In this document: one piece after another, positions 42,464 to 51,545 of the stretch
Position numbering within the stretch: the first letter of the stretch is position 1
Layout: the number at the start of each line of letters is the position of its first letter
Source: JALZEG01 sp046263255
GTDB lineage: Bacteria > Actinomycetota > CADDZG01 > WHSQ01
Direction: 5' to 3'
DNA: 64,000 bases
NCBI GenBank assembly: GCA_046263255.1
Contig: JBHELD010000014.1
Coordinates: 14,664-78,663, forward strand
Made by a program: the position numbers and the translations under genes
Notes under the pieces: model-generated
The model's database searches: none
Told to the model about the DNA's origin: nothing
Seen by the model: the letters and a program-made list of their open reading frames with translations, nothing else

Positions 42464-43306
42464 TCACGACTGACATTGCGGACAGAAATAGGTGTGCGAG
42501 TCGCCGAACGGCTCTTTGACGATGTCGTTCCGGCACCTCCGGCAGAACTCACCCTCGCGGTCGTAGACCTTCAGCTCGAGCTGAAACGCCCCGGGGACGC
42601 CCTGGAGGTCGGTGAACGGGAGATCTCCCCACGAGGTCCCCCGCGCCTTGACCGCGTCCTGCAGGGTCTCCATCAACGCGCGGTACAGCCGCCGTACGTC
42701 CTGCGACGAGAGCTTGTTCGACGGGTGGTCGTGGCGGAGACCCGCCGCGAACAGGATCTCGTCGGAGTAGATCTTGCCGAGCCCGACGACGAAATCGTCG
42801 TCCATCAGCAGCTCCTTCAGCTCCTTCTTCCGCTCCTCGAGCAACGACGAGAAGTGGTGCCACGCGAGCGGCTGCTCGAGCGGGTCGATCGCTCCGCCGG
42901 TTTCCGTCAGCGCCGCGACCTCGTCCCTCGGGGCGGCGTAGACCTCCCCCTGCTTCGCGGGGTCCGAGAAGCGCAGGTGCCCGCCGATCGTGAACGCGAT
43001 GACGACGTGGGTGTGGGTCGGGATCTCGTCGGAGGCGCTCGTCTTAAGGAGCTGCCCGGCGCGCCCGAGCTCGAAGACGAGCGTGCGGCCGTTGTCCAGC
43101 TCGAGCAGCAACGACTTCCCGCGGCGGTCGATCCGTTCGACCTTCGCGCCCAGCAGCAGCTCCTGGAAGTCTTTGCGCCGCCCGTGCCGGGCGATCGCCT
43201 TCATCGCGTTCGTCCCCGGACGCACCTCGGCCTCCCTGATCCGGCGCCCGACGATCTCCTTCTCCAGGTCGCGGCGGAGCACCTCGACCTCAGGAAGCTC
43301 GGGCAT
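42464..43306 (-). CDS. mutM: Formamidopyrimidine-DNA glycosylase (Fpg/MutM)
   Basis: Base-excision repair enzyme for 8-oxoguanine and FaPy lesions. The ATG at 43306 gives MPELPEVE, with catalytic Pro2 and Glu3; a GTG 3 codons upstream would bury Pro2 and is rejected. The H2TH region includes GLGKIYSDEILFAAGLRHDHP. The C-terminal zinc finger is CRRCRN...YFCPQC. 280 residues, as usual. It overlaps the end of rnc by 17 nt. Confidence 0.95.
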   Translation of the reverse strand: MPELPEVEVLRRDLEKEIVGRRIREAEVRPGTNAMKAIARHGRRKDFQELLLGAKVERIDRRGKSLLLELDNGRTLVFELGRAGQLLKTSASDEIPTHTHVVIAFTIGGHLRFSDPAKQGEVYAAPRDEVAALTETGGAIDPLEQPLAWHHFSSLLEERKKELKELLMDDDFVVGLGKIYSDEILFAAGLRHDHPSNKLSSQDVRRLYRALMETLQDAVKARGTSWGDLPFTDLQGVPGAFQLELKVYDREGEFCRRCRNDIVKEPFGDSHTYFCPQCQS

Positions 43307-44123
43307 CCGAAGCACCTCCTTGGAGCGCGCCCTCGTCCACCGCCGTCAGAGCCCGGCGGGCGGCGTCCTGCTCCGCCTCCTTCTTGCTGCGGCCGCGCCC
43401 GGTGGCGAGGAGCCGCCCCGCGACGTAGACGTCGGCCTCGAACCGCTTGTCGTGGTCGGGGCCGGAGCCGGTGACGCGGTACGAAGGGAGCGGGTGCCCG
43501 TCCGCCACCGCTTGCTCCTGGAGCTCCGCCTTCGGGTCGAACCGCACCCCGGTGGCCACGGCCGCGGCGATGCGCTCCTCGAAGATCGGGACGATCGCCT
43601 CCCGCACCGCGTCGAGCCCCCGATCGAGGTACACGGCCCCGACCACCGCCTCGAGCGCGTCGGCGAGCAGCGACACCTTGTCGCGCCCCCCGCCCAGCTC
43701 CTCGCCCTTTCCCAGCTTTATGTGCCGGCCGAGGTCGAGCTTGCGCGCGATGTCCGCGAGCGAGTGGGTGTTCACGACCGAGGCGCGCAGCGGCGCCATG
43801 ACGCCCTCGGACAGCCCGGGATAGCGGTCGAAGATGAGGTCGGTGACGACCGCGCCGAGGATCGCGTCGCCGAGGAACTCCAGCCGCTCGTTGTGCTCGG
43901 TGGGTTTCGTGCCGGCCGCGCTCGCCGCCGGAGGTTCCGCGTTCTCGAACGCGTACGAACGGTGCGTCAGCGCAAGGTCGTAAAGGGGTCCGCCCCCCTC
44001 CGGGACGCCCAGGGCCGCGAGGCCTATCGCCGCTACTCCGTCTCGACGGCCTGCCGGCCTGCGTAGTGGCCGCAGTTCGGGCAGACGCGGTGGGGCAGCT
44101 TCGGCTGGCGGCACTGGGGGCAC
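43290..44123 (-). CDS. rnc: Ribonuclease III (start uncertain, overlaps rpmF)
   Basis: Double-stranded RNA endonuclease. The catalytic signature NERLEFLGDAILGAVVTD, the second acidic patch ALEAVVGAVYLD and a C-terminal dsRBD (DPKAELQEQAVADG, GRGRSKKEAEQDAARRAL) are all present. The family core begins near LAALGVPEGGGPLYDLALTHRSY, around position 44020. No in-frame ATG, GTG or TTG lies between the rpmF stop and this core. The first in-frame canonical starts are GTGs at 44114 and 44123, inside rpmF; the coordinates use the outer one. A non-canonical start near 44035 would avoid the 90-nt overlap. Confidence 0.88.
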   Translation of the reverse strand: MPPVPPAEAAPPRLPELRPLRRPAGRRDGVAAIGLAALGVPEGGGPLYDLALTHRSYAFENAEPPAASAAGTKPTEHNERLEFLGDAILGAVVTDLIFDRYPGLSEGVMAPLRASVVNTHSLADIARKLDLGRHIKLGKGEELGGGRDKVSLLADALEAVVGAVYLDRGLDAVREAIVPIFEERIAAAVATGVRFDPKAELQEQAVADGHPLPSYRVTGSGPDHDKRFEADVYVAGRLLATGRGRSKKEAEQDAARRALTAVDEGALQGGASDARAS

Positions 44124-44209
44124 GACGCGTACGTCGGCGCCTCGCTCTTCCAGTGCGCGCGCCGCATCCTCATCTTCGACCTGGTCTTGCGCCGCTTGGG
44201 TACCGCCAT
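44033..44209 (-). CDS. rpmF: 50S ribosomal protein L32
   Basis: A 58-residue ribosomal protein starting MAVPKRRKTRSKMRMRRAHW, with two zinc-binding pairs (CPQC at 30-33 and CPNC at 43-46), so it is the zinc-containing form. It follows the DUF177 gene by 10 nt with GAGGAGG as its ribosome-binding site. The DUF177-rpmF-rnc order is a conserved bacterial arrangement. Confidence 0.97.
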   Translation of the reverse strand: MAVPKRRKTRSKMRMRRAHWKSEAPTYASCPQCRQPKLPHRVCPNCGHYAGRQAVETE

Positions 44210-44219
44210 CGATCCTCCT

Positions 44220-44732
44220 CTACTGGTCCAGCTTCGTGCGCAGGGCTTCGAGCCCCGCCCACCTCGGATCCGCGTCGTCGGGGGCGCAGGTGCATTGGGC
44301 CTCGTTCAGGTTCTGGCCGCAGCCGGCGCAGTATCCTTTGCAGTCGGGCGAGCAGACCGGGTTGAGGGGCAGCGCGAGCACGATCGCGTCGCGCAGCATC
44401 GGCTCGAGGTCGATCTCGGTCCCTGCGACCGCGTACGAGTCCTCCTCAACCTCGTGCCCCGGGCCGGCGAAGAGCTCGCAGACCTCGACCGAGACCTCGG
44501 ACGGGAACTCCGTGAGGCACCGGGAGCACTCCAGCGTCACTCCCGCCCGAGCCGTGCCGGTGATCAGGATCCCCTCGACGACGCTCTCTGCCCGGAGCCC
44601 GGCCTCGACCGGCGAGCCCGTCAGGCGGGCGAGGGCGACCCCGGCGTCGGGCAGCGGCGCGGCGACGTGGACGTCCCGGTATTCACCGGGGCGCCCGAGG
44701 ATGTCGACGACCGATTTGGTAAATCCCTGCAC
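44220..44732 (-). CDS. YceD/DUF177 family protein
   Basis: A 170-residue protein of the YceD family, linked with 23S rRNA accumulation and nearly always encoded next to rpmF. It has the pair CSRC in the middle (LECSRCLTEF) and a C-terminal cluster CSPDCKGYCAGCGQNLN plus CTC, a likely zinc site. The GTG at 44732 starts the protein. It is the first gene after a repeat-containing spacer of about 190 nt downstream of the SepIVA-like gene. Confidence 0.9.
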   Translation of the reverse strand: MQGFTKSVVDILGRPGEYRDVHVAAPLPDAGVALARLTGSPVEAGLRAESVVEGILITGTARAGVTLECSRCLTEFPSEVSVEVCELFAGPGHEVEEDSYAVAGTEIDLEPMLRDAIVLALPLNPVCSPDCKGYCAGCGQNLNEAQCTCAPDDADPRWAGLEALRTKLDQ

Positions 44733-44840
44733 GCGCGCGACTCCTGAGATCCGCCGTGGAAAGTGGCCGGCGCGTGCGCCCGCGCCGGGCGTCGATGATA
44801 CCAGAACGACCTGTTTTACCAGGTTGTTCCAGGTGCCCCC

Positions 44841-44911
44841 GACCGTCGCGGTAGGCGACGTAGCCGACCGCCGCGGGCTCCGGATAGGACGGGATCGCTT
44901 GCGATCCCGTC
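44841..44911 (-). repeat. Structured intergenic repeat, copy 1
   Basis: Read on the minus strand from 44911: an 11-bp perfect hairpin with core GGGATCGCAAGCGATCCC (44908-44891), then CCGTCCTATCCGG, then after about 20 nt a second inverted element (TACGTCGCCTACCGCGACGG). A related unit with the same order occurs at 57742-57805. The stem differs between copies by a paired change (T-A versus G-C) that keeps pairing. It begins 7 nt after the SepIVA-like stop codon and could act as its terminator, though no T-run follows. Confidence 0.6.
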
Positions 44912-44918
44912 GGAATCT

Positions 44919-45449
44919 TTAAACGCTGGGCTGGCTCAGCTCGGCCGCGTCGAAGGGGGCCTCCCCCGCCCCCGCCTCGGGCGCACCGTCGACGACGTGC
45001 GGGGTCCGCTGGCCCCGCAGCTGCTCGCGGCCCTTGGCGACGGTGGCGAGCGTCTTGTTCAGCAGGATCTCGAAGGCGGCGAGCTTCTGGTCGATGTAGT
45101 CCTCCGCCTCGACGCGGAGCTTGACCCCCCGCTCCTTGGCCTCGTCGACGATCCGCTCGGCCTCACGCTCCGCGGCATGGACGATCTCGGTCCGCGACAG
45201 CAGCCGGTCCCGCTGCTCCCTGGCCTCGGCCACGATCCGCTCGGCCTCCTTGCGCGCCCGGGAGAGCAGCTCGTCGCGGTCTCTCGTCATCCAGCGGGCC
45301 TGGCGGACCTCGTCGGGGACCTCGTCCTTCATCTGGGCGAGCATCTCGAGCAGCTCGTCCCGGTTGATCACGGCGGACGAGGACAGCGGCACGGACTTGG
45401 CCTCCTCGATCAACACCTGCATCTCGTCGATCCGTTCGATCAGGTCCAT
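44919..45449 (-). CDS. SepIVA-like DivIVA-family coiled-coil protein
   Basis: A 176-residue soluble, mostly helical protein: MDLIERIDEMQVLIEEAKSV at the N-terminus, a long charged coiled coil (about 55-145; SRARKEAERIVAEAREQRD) and a short acidic tail. Length, sequence style and neighbourhood (next to DUF177, rnc, mutM, smc) match the mycobacterial septation protein SepIVA. A role in cell elongation or division is inferred from that. It resembles ATP synthase b-subunits superficially, but lacks the membrane helix. Confidence 0.78.
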   Translation of the reverse strand: MDLIERIDEMQVLIEEAKSVPLSSSAVINRDELLEMLAQMKDEVPDEVRQARWMTRDRDELLSRARKEAERIVAEAREQRDRLLSRTEIVHAAEREAERIVDEAKERGVKLRVEAEDYIDQKLAAFEILLNKTLATVAKGREQLRGQRTPHVVDGAPEAGAGEAPFDAAELSQPSV

Positions 45450-45534
45450 GAAGGTCGCTACCTTTCCGGCTGCGTCGAGGCGGGGTCGCTGAGGTCTTAC
45501 AGCATGCCACGTCGCCGCGGCGCGAGGGGGTGGG

Positions 45535-46014
45535 TCAGGGGCCGAATCTCTCCTTCAGAGCGGCCGCGACGCCCGCCGGGACCAGCCCCTCGACCGAGCC
45601 CCCGTACCGCGCGACCTCGCGCACGAGGCTCGAGGAGAGAAACGCCCATTCGGGCTTCGCCGAGACGAACAGCGTGTCCAGGCCCGGCGAGAACGCCGCG
45701 TTCATCTGCGCCATCTGCAGCTCGTACTCGTAGTCGGAGACGGCGCGCAGGCCCTTGACGACGACCGAGACCCCCCGCTCCCGGGCGAAGTCGACGAGCA
45801 GGCCGTCGAACGACGCGACGTCGACGTTGTCGAGGTGCGACAGCGCCTCCGACAGCAGCGCGGCGCGCTCACCGGCGTCGAAGAGCGCCTGCTTCGACGG
45901 GTTCGCGATGACGGCCGCGACCACGCGGTCGAAGTGGCGCGACGCCCGCTCGATGACGTCGACGTGGCCGTTCGTGGGTGGGTCGAAGGACCCGGGGCAG
46001 AGCGCGGTCGCCAA
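45535..46014 (-). CDS. coaD: Phosphopantetheine adenylyltransferase
   Basis: Coenzyme A pathway enzyme joining AMP from ATP to 4'-phosphopantetheine. 159 residues with CPGSFDPPTNGH (nucleotidyltransferase TxGH), VVVKGLRAVSDYEYELQMAQMN and WAFLSSSLVREVA. The first codon is TTG at 46014, immediately after the rsmD stop; the N-terminus MATALCPGSFDP fits the family exactly. Confidence 0.96.
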   Translation of the reverse strand: MATALCPGSFDPPTNGHVDVIERASRHFDRVVAAVIANPSKQALFDAGERAALLSEALSHLDNVDVASFDGLLVDFARERGVSVVVKGLRAVSDYEYELQMAQMNAAFSPGLDTLFVSAKPEWAFLSSSLVREVARYGGSVEGLVPAGVAAALKERFGP

Positions 46015-46569
46015 TCAGGCTTCCTCTTCCTCGTGCCCGAACACGAGGATGCGGGACTGCCCGTACTCCCTCTCCCACAGGAGCTCGAGGCCCAGCGGCT
46101 TCAGCTGTCCCTCCTTCGCCGGGCGGTGCACGACGATCCGGCCGTCGTCGGACAGGAAGCCGTTCATGACCAGCGCCTCGAGGTCCGCGCGCACTCCCGC
46201 GAGCGGCATCGAGTACGGGGGGTCGACGAAGACGAGGTCGATCCGCTCGACGGTGCCGAGCTGCAGCGTCGACGTCACGTCGGCCCATATCACCTCGGCC
46301 TTCGACCCCAGGCCGGTCGTGTCGATGTTCTCCTCGAGCTTCACGATCGCGTCGCGCGCGCTCTCGACGAAACGAGCCGAGGCGGCACCGCGCGACAGCG
46401 CCTCGAGGCCGAGCGACCCGGAGCCGGCGTAGAGGTCGAGGACCGCCAGGCCCTCGAGGTCTCCGAGCGAGGAGAAGACCGCCTCCTTCATGCGATCGGT
46501 CATCGGGCGGGTCCCGAGGCCCGGGGATTTCAGGCGGCGGCCCTTGGCCTCACCCGCGATGACTCTCAT
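46015..46569 (-). CDS. rsmD: 16S rRNA (guanine966-N2)-methyltransferase RsmD
   Basis: A 184-residue Rossmann methyltransferase. MRVIAGEAKGRRLKSPGLGTRP is the typical N-terminus, LDLYAGSGSLGLEALSRGA the SAM site, and FVDPPY the catalytic motif IV. It is directly adjacent to coaD, the common rsmD-coaD pair, and follows recG by 40 nt. Confidence 0.95.
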   Translation of the reverse strand: MRVIAGEAKGRRLKSPGLGTRPMTDRMKEAVFSSLGDLEGLAVLDLYAGSGSLGLEALSRGAASARFVESARDAIVKLEENIDTTGLGSKAEVIWADVTSTLQLGTVERIDLVFVDPPYSMPLAGVRADLEALVMNGFLSDDGRIVVHRPAKEGQLKPLGLELLWEREYGQSRILVFGHEEEEA

Positions 46570-46609
46570 CGTCCCAACCTAACCAAACGGGGGCTGCGGC
46601 ACCAACCCG

Positions 46610-48823
46610 TCAGCCGGAGTGGACGACGTCCAGCGCCCGGTCCGGGAAGCGCGCGTGCATCTCCCGCGCCAGCTCCGCGTTCTCGTACGAGCGCAGCTCG
46701 GGGTCCTCGTCGAGCAGGGCGACGGCGATGTCCCGGGCCCTCTGGACCACGTCCTGGTGCTCGAGGACGCGGGCGAGCTTGAGCTGCGGCATCCCGGACT
46801 GGCGGGCGCCGAAGAGCTGCCCCTCGCCCCGGTGCCTCAGGTCGACGAGCGCGAGCTTGAACCCGTCGCTCGTCGACGCGGCCGCGTTCAGCCGCTCGGC
46901 CGCCACCGCCACGGCGGGGTCCTTCTCCGCCTGCGTGAGGTCGAGGTCGGTGGCCAGCACGCAGTACGACGCGTGGCCGCCGCGGCCGATCCGGCCGCGG
47001 AGCTGGTGGAGCTGCGCGAGCCCGAAGCGGTCGGCGTCCTCGATCAGCATCACCGTCGCGTTCGGCACGTCGACGCCCACCTCGACCACCGTCGTGGCGA
47101 CGAGCACGCCGGTCTCGCCGTCGCGGAAATCGCCCATCGCGCGCTCCTTGTCGGCGGGCTTCATGTCGCCGTGGACGAGGCCGACGCGCAGGTCGGGGAA
47201 GACCTCCGTCGCGAGGCGCCCGGCCTCGGCCTTCGCGCTGCGCAGCTCGGTCTTGTCGGACTCGTCGCGCAGCGCGTAGACGACGAACGCCTGACGCCCC
47301 GCCGCGACCTCGCGTCGGATGAGGTCGTATCCCTCCTGTCTTCCCTCCTCGCCCGCAGCGAGCCTCGTCTCGATCGGCTTTCGACCCCGCGGGAGCTCGT
47401 CGAGGATGGAGACGTCGAGGTCCCCGTAGATCGTGACCGCCAGCGTCCTGGGGATCGGCGTCGCGGTCATGACCAGGATGTCGGGCTCGCCCTCGGCCCC
47501 CTTCTCGCGCAGCGTCTTTCGCTGGTGGACGCCGAAGCGGTGCTGCTCGTCGACCACGGCGAGGCCGAGCCTGCGGAACTCCACCGACTCCTGGATCAGG
47601 GCGTGGGTCCCCAGGAGGAGGTCGACCTCGCCCGCGGCCACTTCGGCGAGGATCGTTCGCCGCTGCGCCGCCGGCGTCGAGCCCGTGAGCAGGCGGACGA
47701 CCGGGCGGCGAGACACCCCCGCGAACAGGTTCGCGCGCTCCGCCTCCCCGAACGCCCGGTCGAGCAGCTCTCCGACGGTGAGGTGGTGCTGCTCGGCGAG
47801 GACCTCGGTCGGGGCCATGAAGGCCGCCTGGTAGCCCCCCTCGATCGCGCCGAGGCACGCGTAGAGCGCGACTACGGTCTTGCCCGACCCGACCTCTCCC
47901 TCGACGAGCCGGTGCATGGGATGCGCCTTGGCCATGTCGCGCGCGACCTCGGCGCAGGCGCGGCGCTGCGCATCGGTCAGCTCGAACGGGAGCTCCGCGG
48001 CGAACGTCTCCGCCAGGGAGCCGGGGCCGGGGGGCGCGTGCGCGATCCCGCGGACCGTGCGCTCGAGCTTGCGCTTGCGGTAGACGAGGCCGAGCTGCAG
48101 CGTGAACACCTCGTCGAAGACGATCCGGCGGCGCGCCTGGATCACGTCCTCCTTCGAGTCGGGGAAGTGGATCAGCCTGACCGCGTCGGAGCGGCTCATG
48201 AGCCCGAGCGAACGGAACAGCGGCTCGGGCAGCGGGTCGAGGATCTGCCCGTGCCGCTGCAGCGCCTCCCACATCAGCTTGCGGAGCTGGTCGCTCGTGA
48301 GCTCCGCGGTCGCCGGGTAGATCGGGATGATCCGTCCGACGTTGAAAGGCTCGGCCCCCGTGCGCACGCGTTCGAAGCGCGGCGCGCTCATCTGGAGACG
48401 GCCGCGGAACAGGCCGAGCTTGCCGTAGAAGAACGCGACCGTGCCCGGCGTCAGCGCCCGCGCCACCCACTCCTGGTTGAACCAGGTGACGTCGATCGAC
48501 CCGGTCTCGTCGGCGATCTGCCCCTTGATCATCCGCTTGCCGGACCGGGTCCGGAACGGCGGCGCGATCCTCTTGACCGTCGCGTGGACCTGCACCTCGC
48601 CGTCGTGTCCCTGAGCGGCGAGCCGTCTGAGATCCGCGATCGTCCGGAGCTGCGTGCGGTCCACGTGGTAGCGGGGGTAGTGCTGGAGCAGGTCCTGGAT
48701 CGAGCGGATCCCGAGCTTGGCGAGGGCCTCGGCCCTCTTGCCGGCCACCGGAAGAGGGAGCGCGCCGCGGCGGGCGGCGTAGAGCTCGAGGCCCTTCGGG
48801 CGGGCGCGCACCGTGTGGCTCAT
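46610..48823 (-). CDS. recG: ATP-dependent DNA helicase RecG
   Basis: Branched-DNA helicase that remodels stalled forks. 737 residues: an N-terminal wedge/OB domain (EVQVHATVKRIAPPFRTRSG), helicase motif I GEVGSGKTVVAL, motif II VVDEQHRFG (DEQH box), motif III VMTATPIPRTL and motif VI QLRGRIGRGGHASYC. The start is GTG or ATG near 48823 (MSHTVRARPKGLELYAARRG). It is divergent from rpmB with 59 nt between. Confidence 0.95.
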   Translation of the reverse strand: MSHTVRARPKGLELYAARRGALPLPVAGKRAEALAKLGIRSIQDLLQHYPRYHVDRTQLRTIADLRRLAAQGHDGEVQVHATVKRIAPPFRTRSGKRMIKGQIADETGSIDVTWFNQEWVARALTPGTVAFFYGKLGLFRGRLQMSAPRFERVRTGAEPFNVGRIIPIYPATAELTSDQLRKLMWEALQRHGQILDPLPEPLFRSLGLMSRSDAVRLIHFPDSKEDVIQARRRIVFDEVFTLQLGLVYRKRKLERTVRGIAHAPPGPGSLAETFAAELPFELTDAQRRACAEVARDMAKAHPMHRLVEGEVGSGKTVVALYACLGAIEGGYQAAFMAPTEVLAEQHHLTVGELLDRAFGEAERANLFAGVSRRPVVRLLTGSTPAAQRRTILAEVAAGEVDLLLGTHALIQESVEFRRLGLAVVDEQHRFGVHQRKTLREKGAEGEPDILVMTATPIPRTLAVTIYGDLDVSILDELPRGRKPIETRLAAGEEGRQEGYDLIRREVAAGRQAFVVYALRDESDKTELRSAKAEAGRLATEVFPDLRVGLVHGDMKPADKERAMGDFRDGETGVLVATTVVEVGVDVPNATVMLIEDADRFGLAQLHQLRGRIGRGGHASYCVLATDLDLTQAEKDPAVAVAAERLNAAASTSDGFKLALVDLRHRGEGQLFGARQSGMPQLKLARVLEHQDVVQRARDIAVALLDEDPELRSYENAELAREMHARFPDRALDVVHSG

Positions 48824-48882
48824 CTCTCGGAGGTTAGTAGGCGGGCGGGGGCCGCCCCGTCATTTGGTAGCCTCTGGCGCCT

Positions 48883-49074
48883 ATGGCCTCCGTTTGCGAC
48901 ATCTGCGGCAAGAGCCCCGGGTTCGGGAACAACATCTCCCACTCCCACCGGCGCACGCGCCGCCGGTGGAACCCGAACGTGCAGAAGATGCGGGTCCTCG
49001 TCGGCGGCGCGCCGAGGCGCGTGGCCGTGTGCACGAAGTGCCTGAAGGCGAACAAGGTCAGCCGCGCCGGGTAG
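48883..49074 (+). CDS. rpmB: 50S ribosomal protein L28
   Basis: A 63-residue L28 of the zinc-binding form: CDICGKSPGFGNNISHSHRR with CxxC at 5-8 and CTKCLKAN with the second pair near the C-terminus. The ATG is at 48883. It is often found next to recG in actinobacteria, as here. Confidence 0.96.
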   Translation: MASVCDICGKSPGFGNNISHSHRRTRRRWNPNVQKMRVLVGGAPRRVAVCTKCLKANKVSRAG

Positions 49075-49140
49075 GCGGGCCTGCTCCTTCTTCCTCATCC
49101 CTTCGTTAGCCCGCGCCCGCAGCGGGGTAACTCCCGCGCG

Positions 49141-50013
49141 ATGCCGGACCTGAAGCAGATCCCAGCAGAGGCGAAGCTGCGCGTCGAGAAGGCACGGGCT
49201 TCCCACGGCGCCGTCGACGTCGCCGTCAGGACGTTCAAACGGTTCTCCGAGGACGACTGCGGGTTCTACGCCGCGGCGCTCACCTACTACGTCTTCTTCT
49301 CCATCTTTCCCCTGCTGATCTTCGCGGCGGCCGTCCTCGGTCTGGTCAGCGAGGTCTTCCCCGGCGTACGCGAGGACCTCCTCGAGCGAGGCTTCGGGAG
49401 CTTCCCCCTGGTGGGCGAGCTGATCACGCCCTCGACCCTCGACGACCTCGAAGGCGCTGCGGGGCGGCTCGCCCTCCTCAGCATCGTGCTCGCGCTCTAC
49501 TCGGGCAGCGGGGCGATCGTGGCGCTCGCCCACGCTCTGAACAAGATCCACCGCGTCGAGGACGAGGGGAACTTGCTCGGCAAGCGGCTCGCGGCGCTGA
49601 AGTGGCTCGTCGTGTTCGCCGTGACGTTGCTGGGGTCTCTCGTGGTGGCGGGATGGGCGCGCTTCGCGCCCGGCGCCCTTGCCGACGTCCTCGGATACGC
49701 GCTCGGGCTCGGCCTGAACGTCGCGATCTTCGCGACCGCGTTCAAGTTTCTCCCTCACTTCCGGAGGAGCTTCAGAGAGGTGATGCCGGGCGCGCTAATC
49801 GCCGGCGCGATCTTCGAGCTGCTGAAGTACTTCGGGACGGTGTACCTCGACCGGGGGGCGGCGGCGCGGTCGGCGACGTTCGGGGCGTTCGCGACCGCCG
49901 CGGGACTGCTGGTCGCAAGCTACCTTCTCGCGCAGATCACGCTGCTGGCCGCAGAGGTGAACGCCGTTCTCGCGGAGCGACGAGTGACGCGACAATCGCT
50001 CACGACCGGATAG
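49141..50013 (+). CDS. YihY/BrkB-family inner-membrane protein
   Basis: A 290-residue polytopic membrane protein with about six helices. Family marks: the entry helix FYAAALTYYVFFSIFPLLIF, the GSGAIVALAHALNKIHRV region, FLPHFRRSFREVMPGALIAG and the final helix ASYLLAQITLLAAEVNAV. Once annotated as RNase BN, the family has no proven nuclease activity; function unknown. It leads a three-gene membrane run on the + strand. Confidence 0.9.
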   Translation: MPDLKQIPAEAKLRVEKARASHGAVDVAVRTFKRFSEDDCGFYAAALTYYVFFSIFPLLIFAAAVLGLVSEVFPGVREDLLERGFGSFPLVGELITPSTLDDLEGAAGRLALLSIVLALYSGSGAIVALAHALNKIHRVEDEGNLLGKRLAALKWLVVFAVTLLGSLVVAGWARFAPGALADVLGYALGLGLNVAIFATAFKFLPHFRRSFREVMPGALIAGAIFELLKYFGTVYLDRGAAARSATFGAFATAAGLLVASYLLAQITLLAAEVNAVLAERRVTRQSLTTG

Positions 50014-50022
50014 GAGGGAAAC

Positions 50023-50451
50023 GTGGCCGAGCCACCGAGGGCGCAGGACATATACCGCGGCAACGGCGCGGGGGCCGAGAAGTCCGCGGGTCAGCTGATG
50101 AAGGAGGTGACCGAGGACTTCTCGACGCTGATCCGCAAGGAGGTGGAGCTCGCGAAGCAGGAGGTCGGCCGGTCGATCGCGACCAAGGTCAAGGGCATGG
50201 TCGTGATCGCGGTAGCCGCCGTCTTCGCGCTGTTCGCGTTGATCTTCCTCCTCCTCGCGATCCGGGACGGTTTCGACGAGATCCTGCCGACGTGGCTCTC
50301 CGACCTCGCCACCGGCGGCATCCTCATCCTGTTCGCCGGCGCCGCGGGGCTGATCGCGAAGAGGAAGCTGGCCGCGCCGATCTCGGCCGACATGACGAAG
50401 CAGACGCTCAAGGACGACGTCGAGATGGTGAAGTCGCTGGGCAAGAGGTAG
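50023..50451 (+). CDS. Putative actinobacterial holin-like (Phage_holin_3_6/DUF1469) protein
   Basis: A 142-residue protein: an amphipathic N-terminal region (FSTLIRKEVELAKQEVGRSI) followed by two transmembrane helices with a short link (MVVIAVAAVFALFALIFLLLA and TGGILILFAGAAGLIA). This is the usual layout of the Phage_holin_3_6 family, a chromosomal membrane family despite its name. The GTG at 50023 has GGAGGGAAAC before it. It is followed by a DUF3618 gene, its usual partner. Confidence 0.85.
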   Translation: MAEPPRAQDIYRGNGAGAEKSAGQLMKEVTEDFSTLIRKEVELAKQEVGRSIATKVKGMVVIAVAAVFALFALIFLLLAIRDGFDEILPTWLSDLATGGILILFAGAAGLIAKRKLAAPISADMTKQTLKDDVEMVKSLGKR

Positions 50452-50476
50452 CCACGACCGGATAGAGGAGACGCGG

Positions 50477-50668
50477 ATGGGCAAGGACGCGCGGCAGACG
50501 ATGGGCGAGATCGAAGAGACGCGCGAGGACCTGGCGCGCAAGGTCGACGAGCTGGTCGACCGCGCCAAGGTCGAGGCCAGTGAGATCGGGAAGAAGCTCG
50601 CCGTGGGCGCCGCCGCGTTGACGGTCCTGCTCGTCGTCGGCCTCATCGCGAAACGCCGGGTCCGATAG
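50477..50668 (+). CDS. DUF3618 family small membrane protein
   Basis: A 63-residue protein with the family signature EIEETREDLARKVDELVDR at the N-terminus and one C-terminal transmembrane helix (AVGAAALTVLLVVGLIA) ending in basic residues. ATG 50477 has GAGGAGAC upstream. DUF3618 genes usually follow holin-like membrane genes in actinobacteria, as here; no function is known. Confidence 0.85.
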   Translation: MGKDARQTMGEIEETREDLARKVDELVDRAKVEASEIGKKLAVGAAALTVLLVVGLIAKRRVR

Positions 50669-50705
50669 TCCCGCGGCAGATGCCGACCCGTCTGCGTCGC
50701 CCGCG

Positions 50706-51520
<815 letters not shown>

Positions 51521-51545
<25 letters not shown>

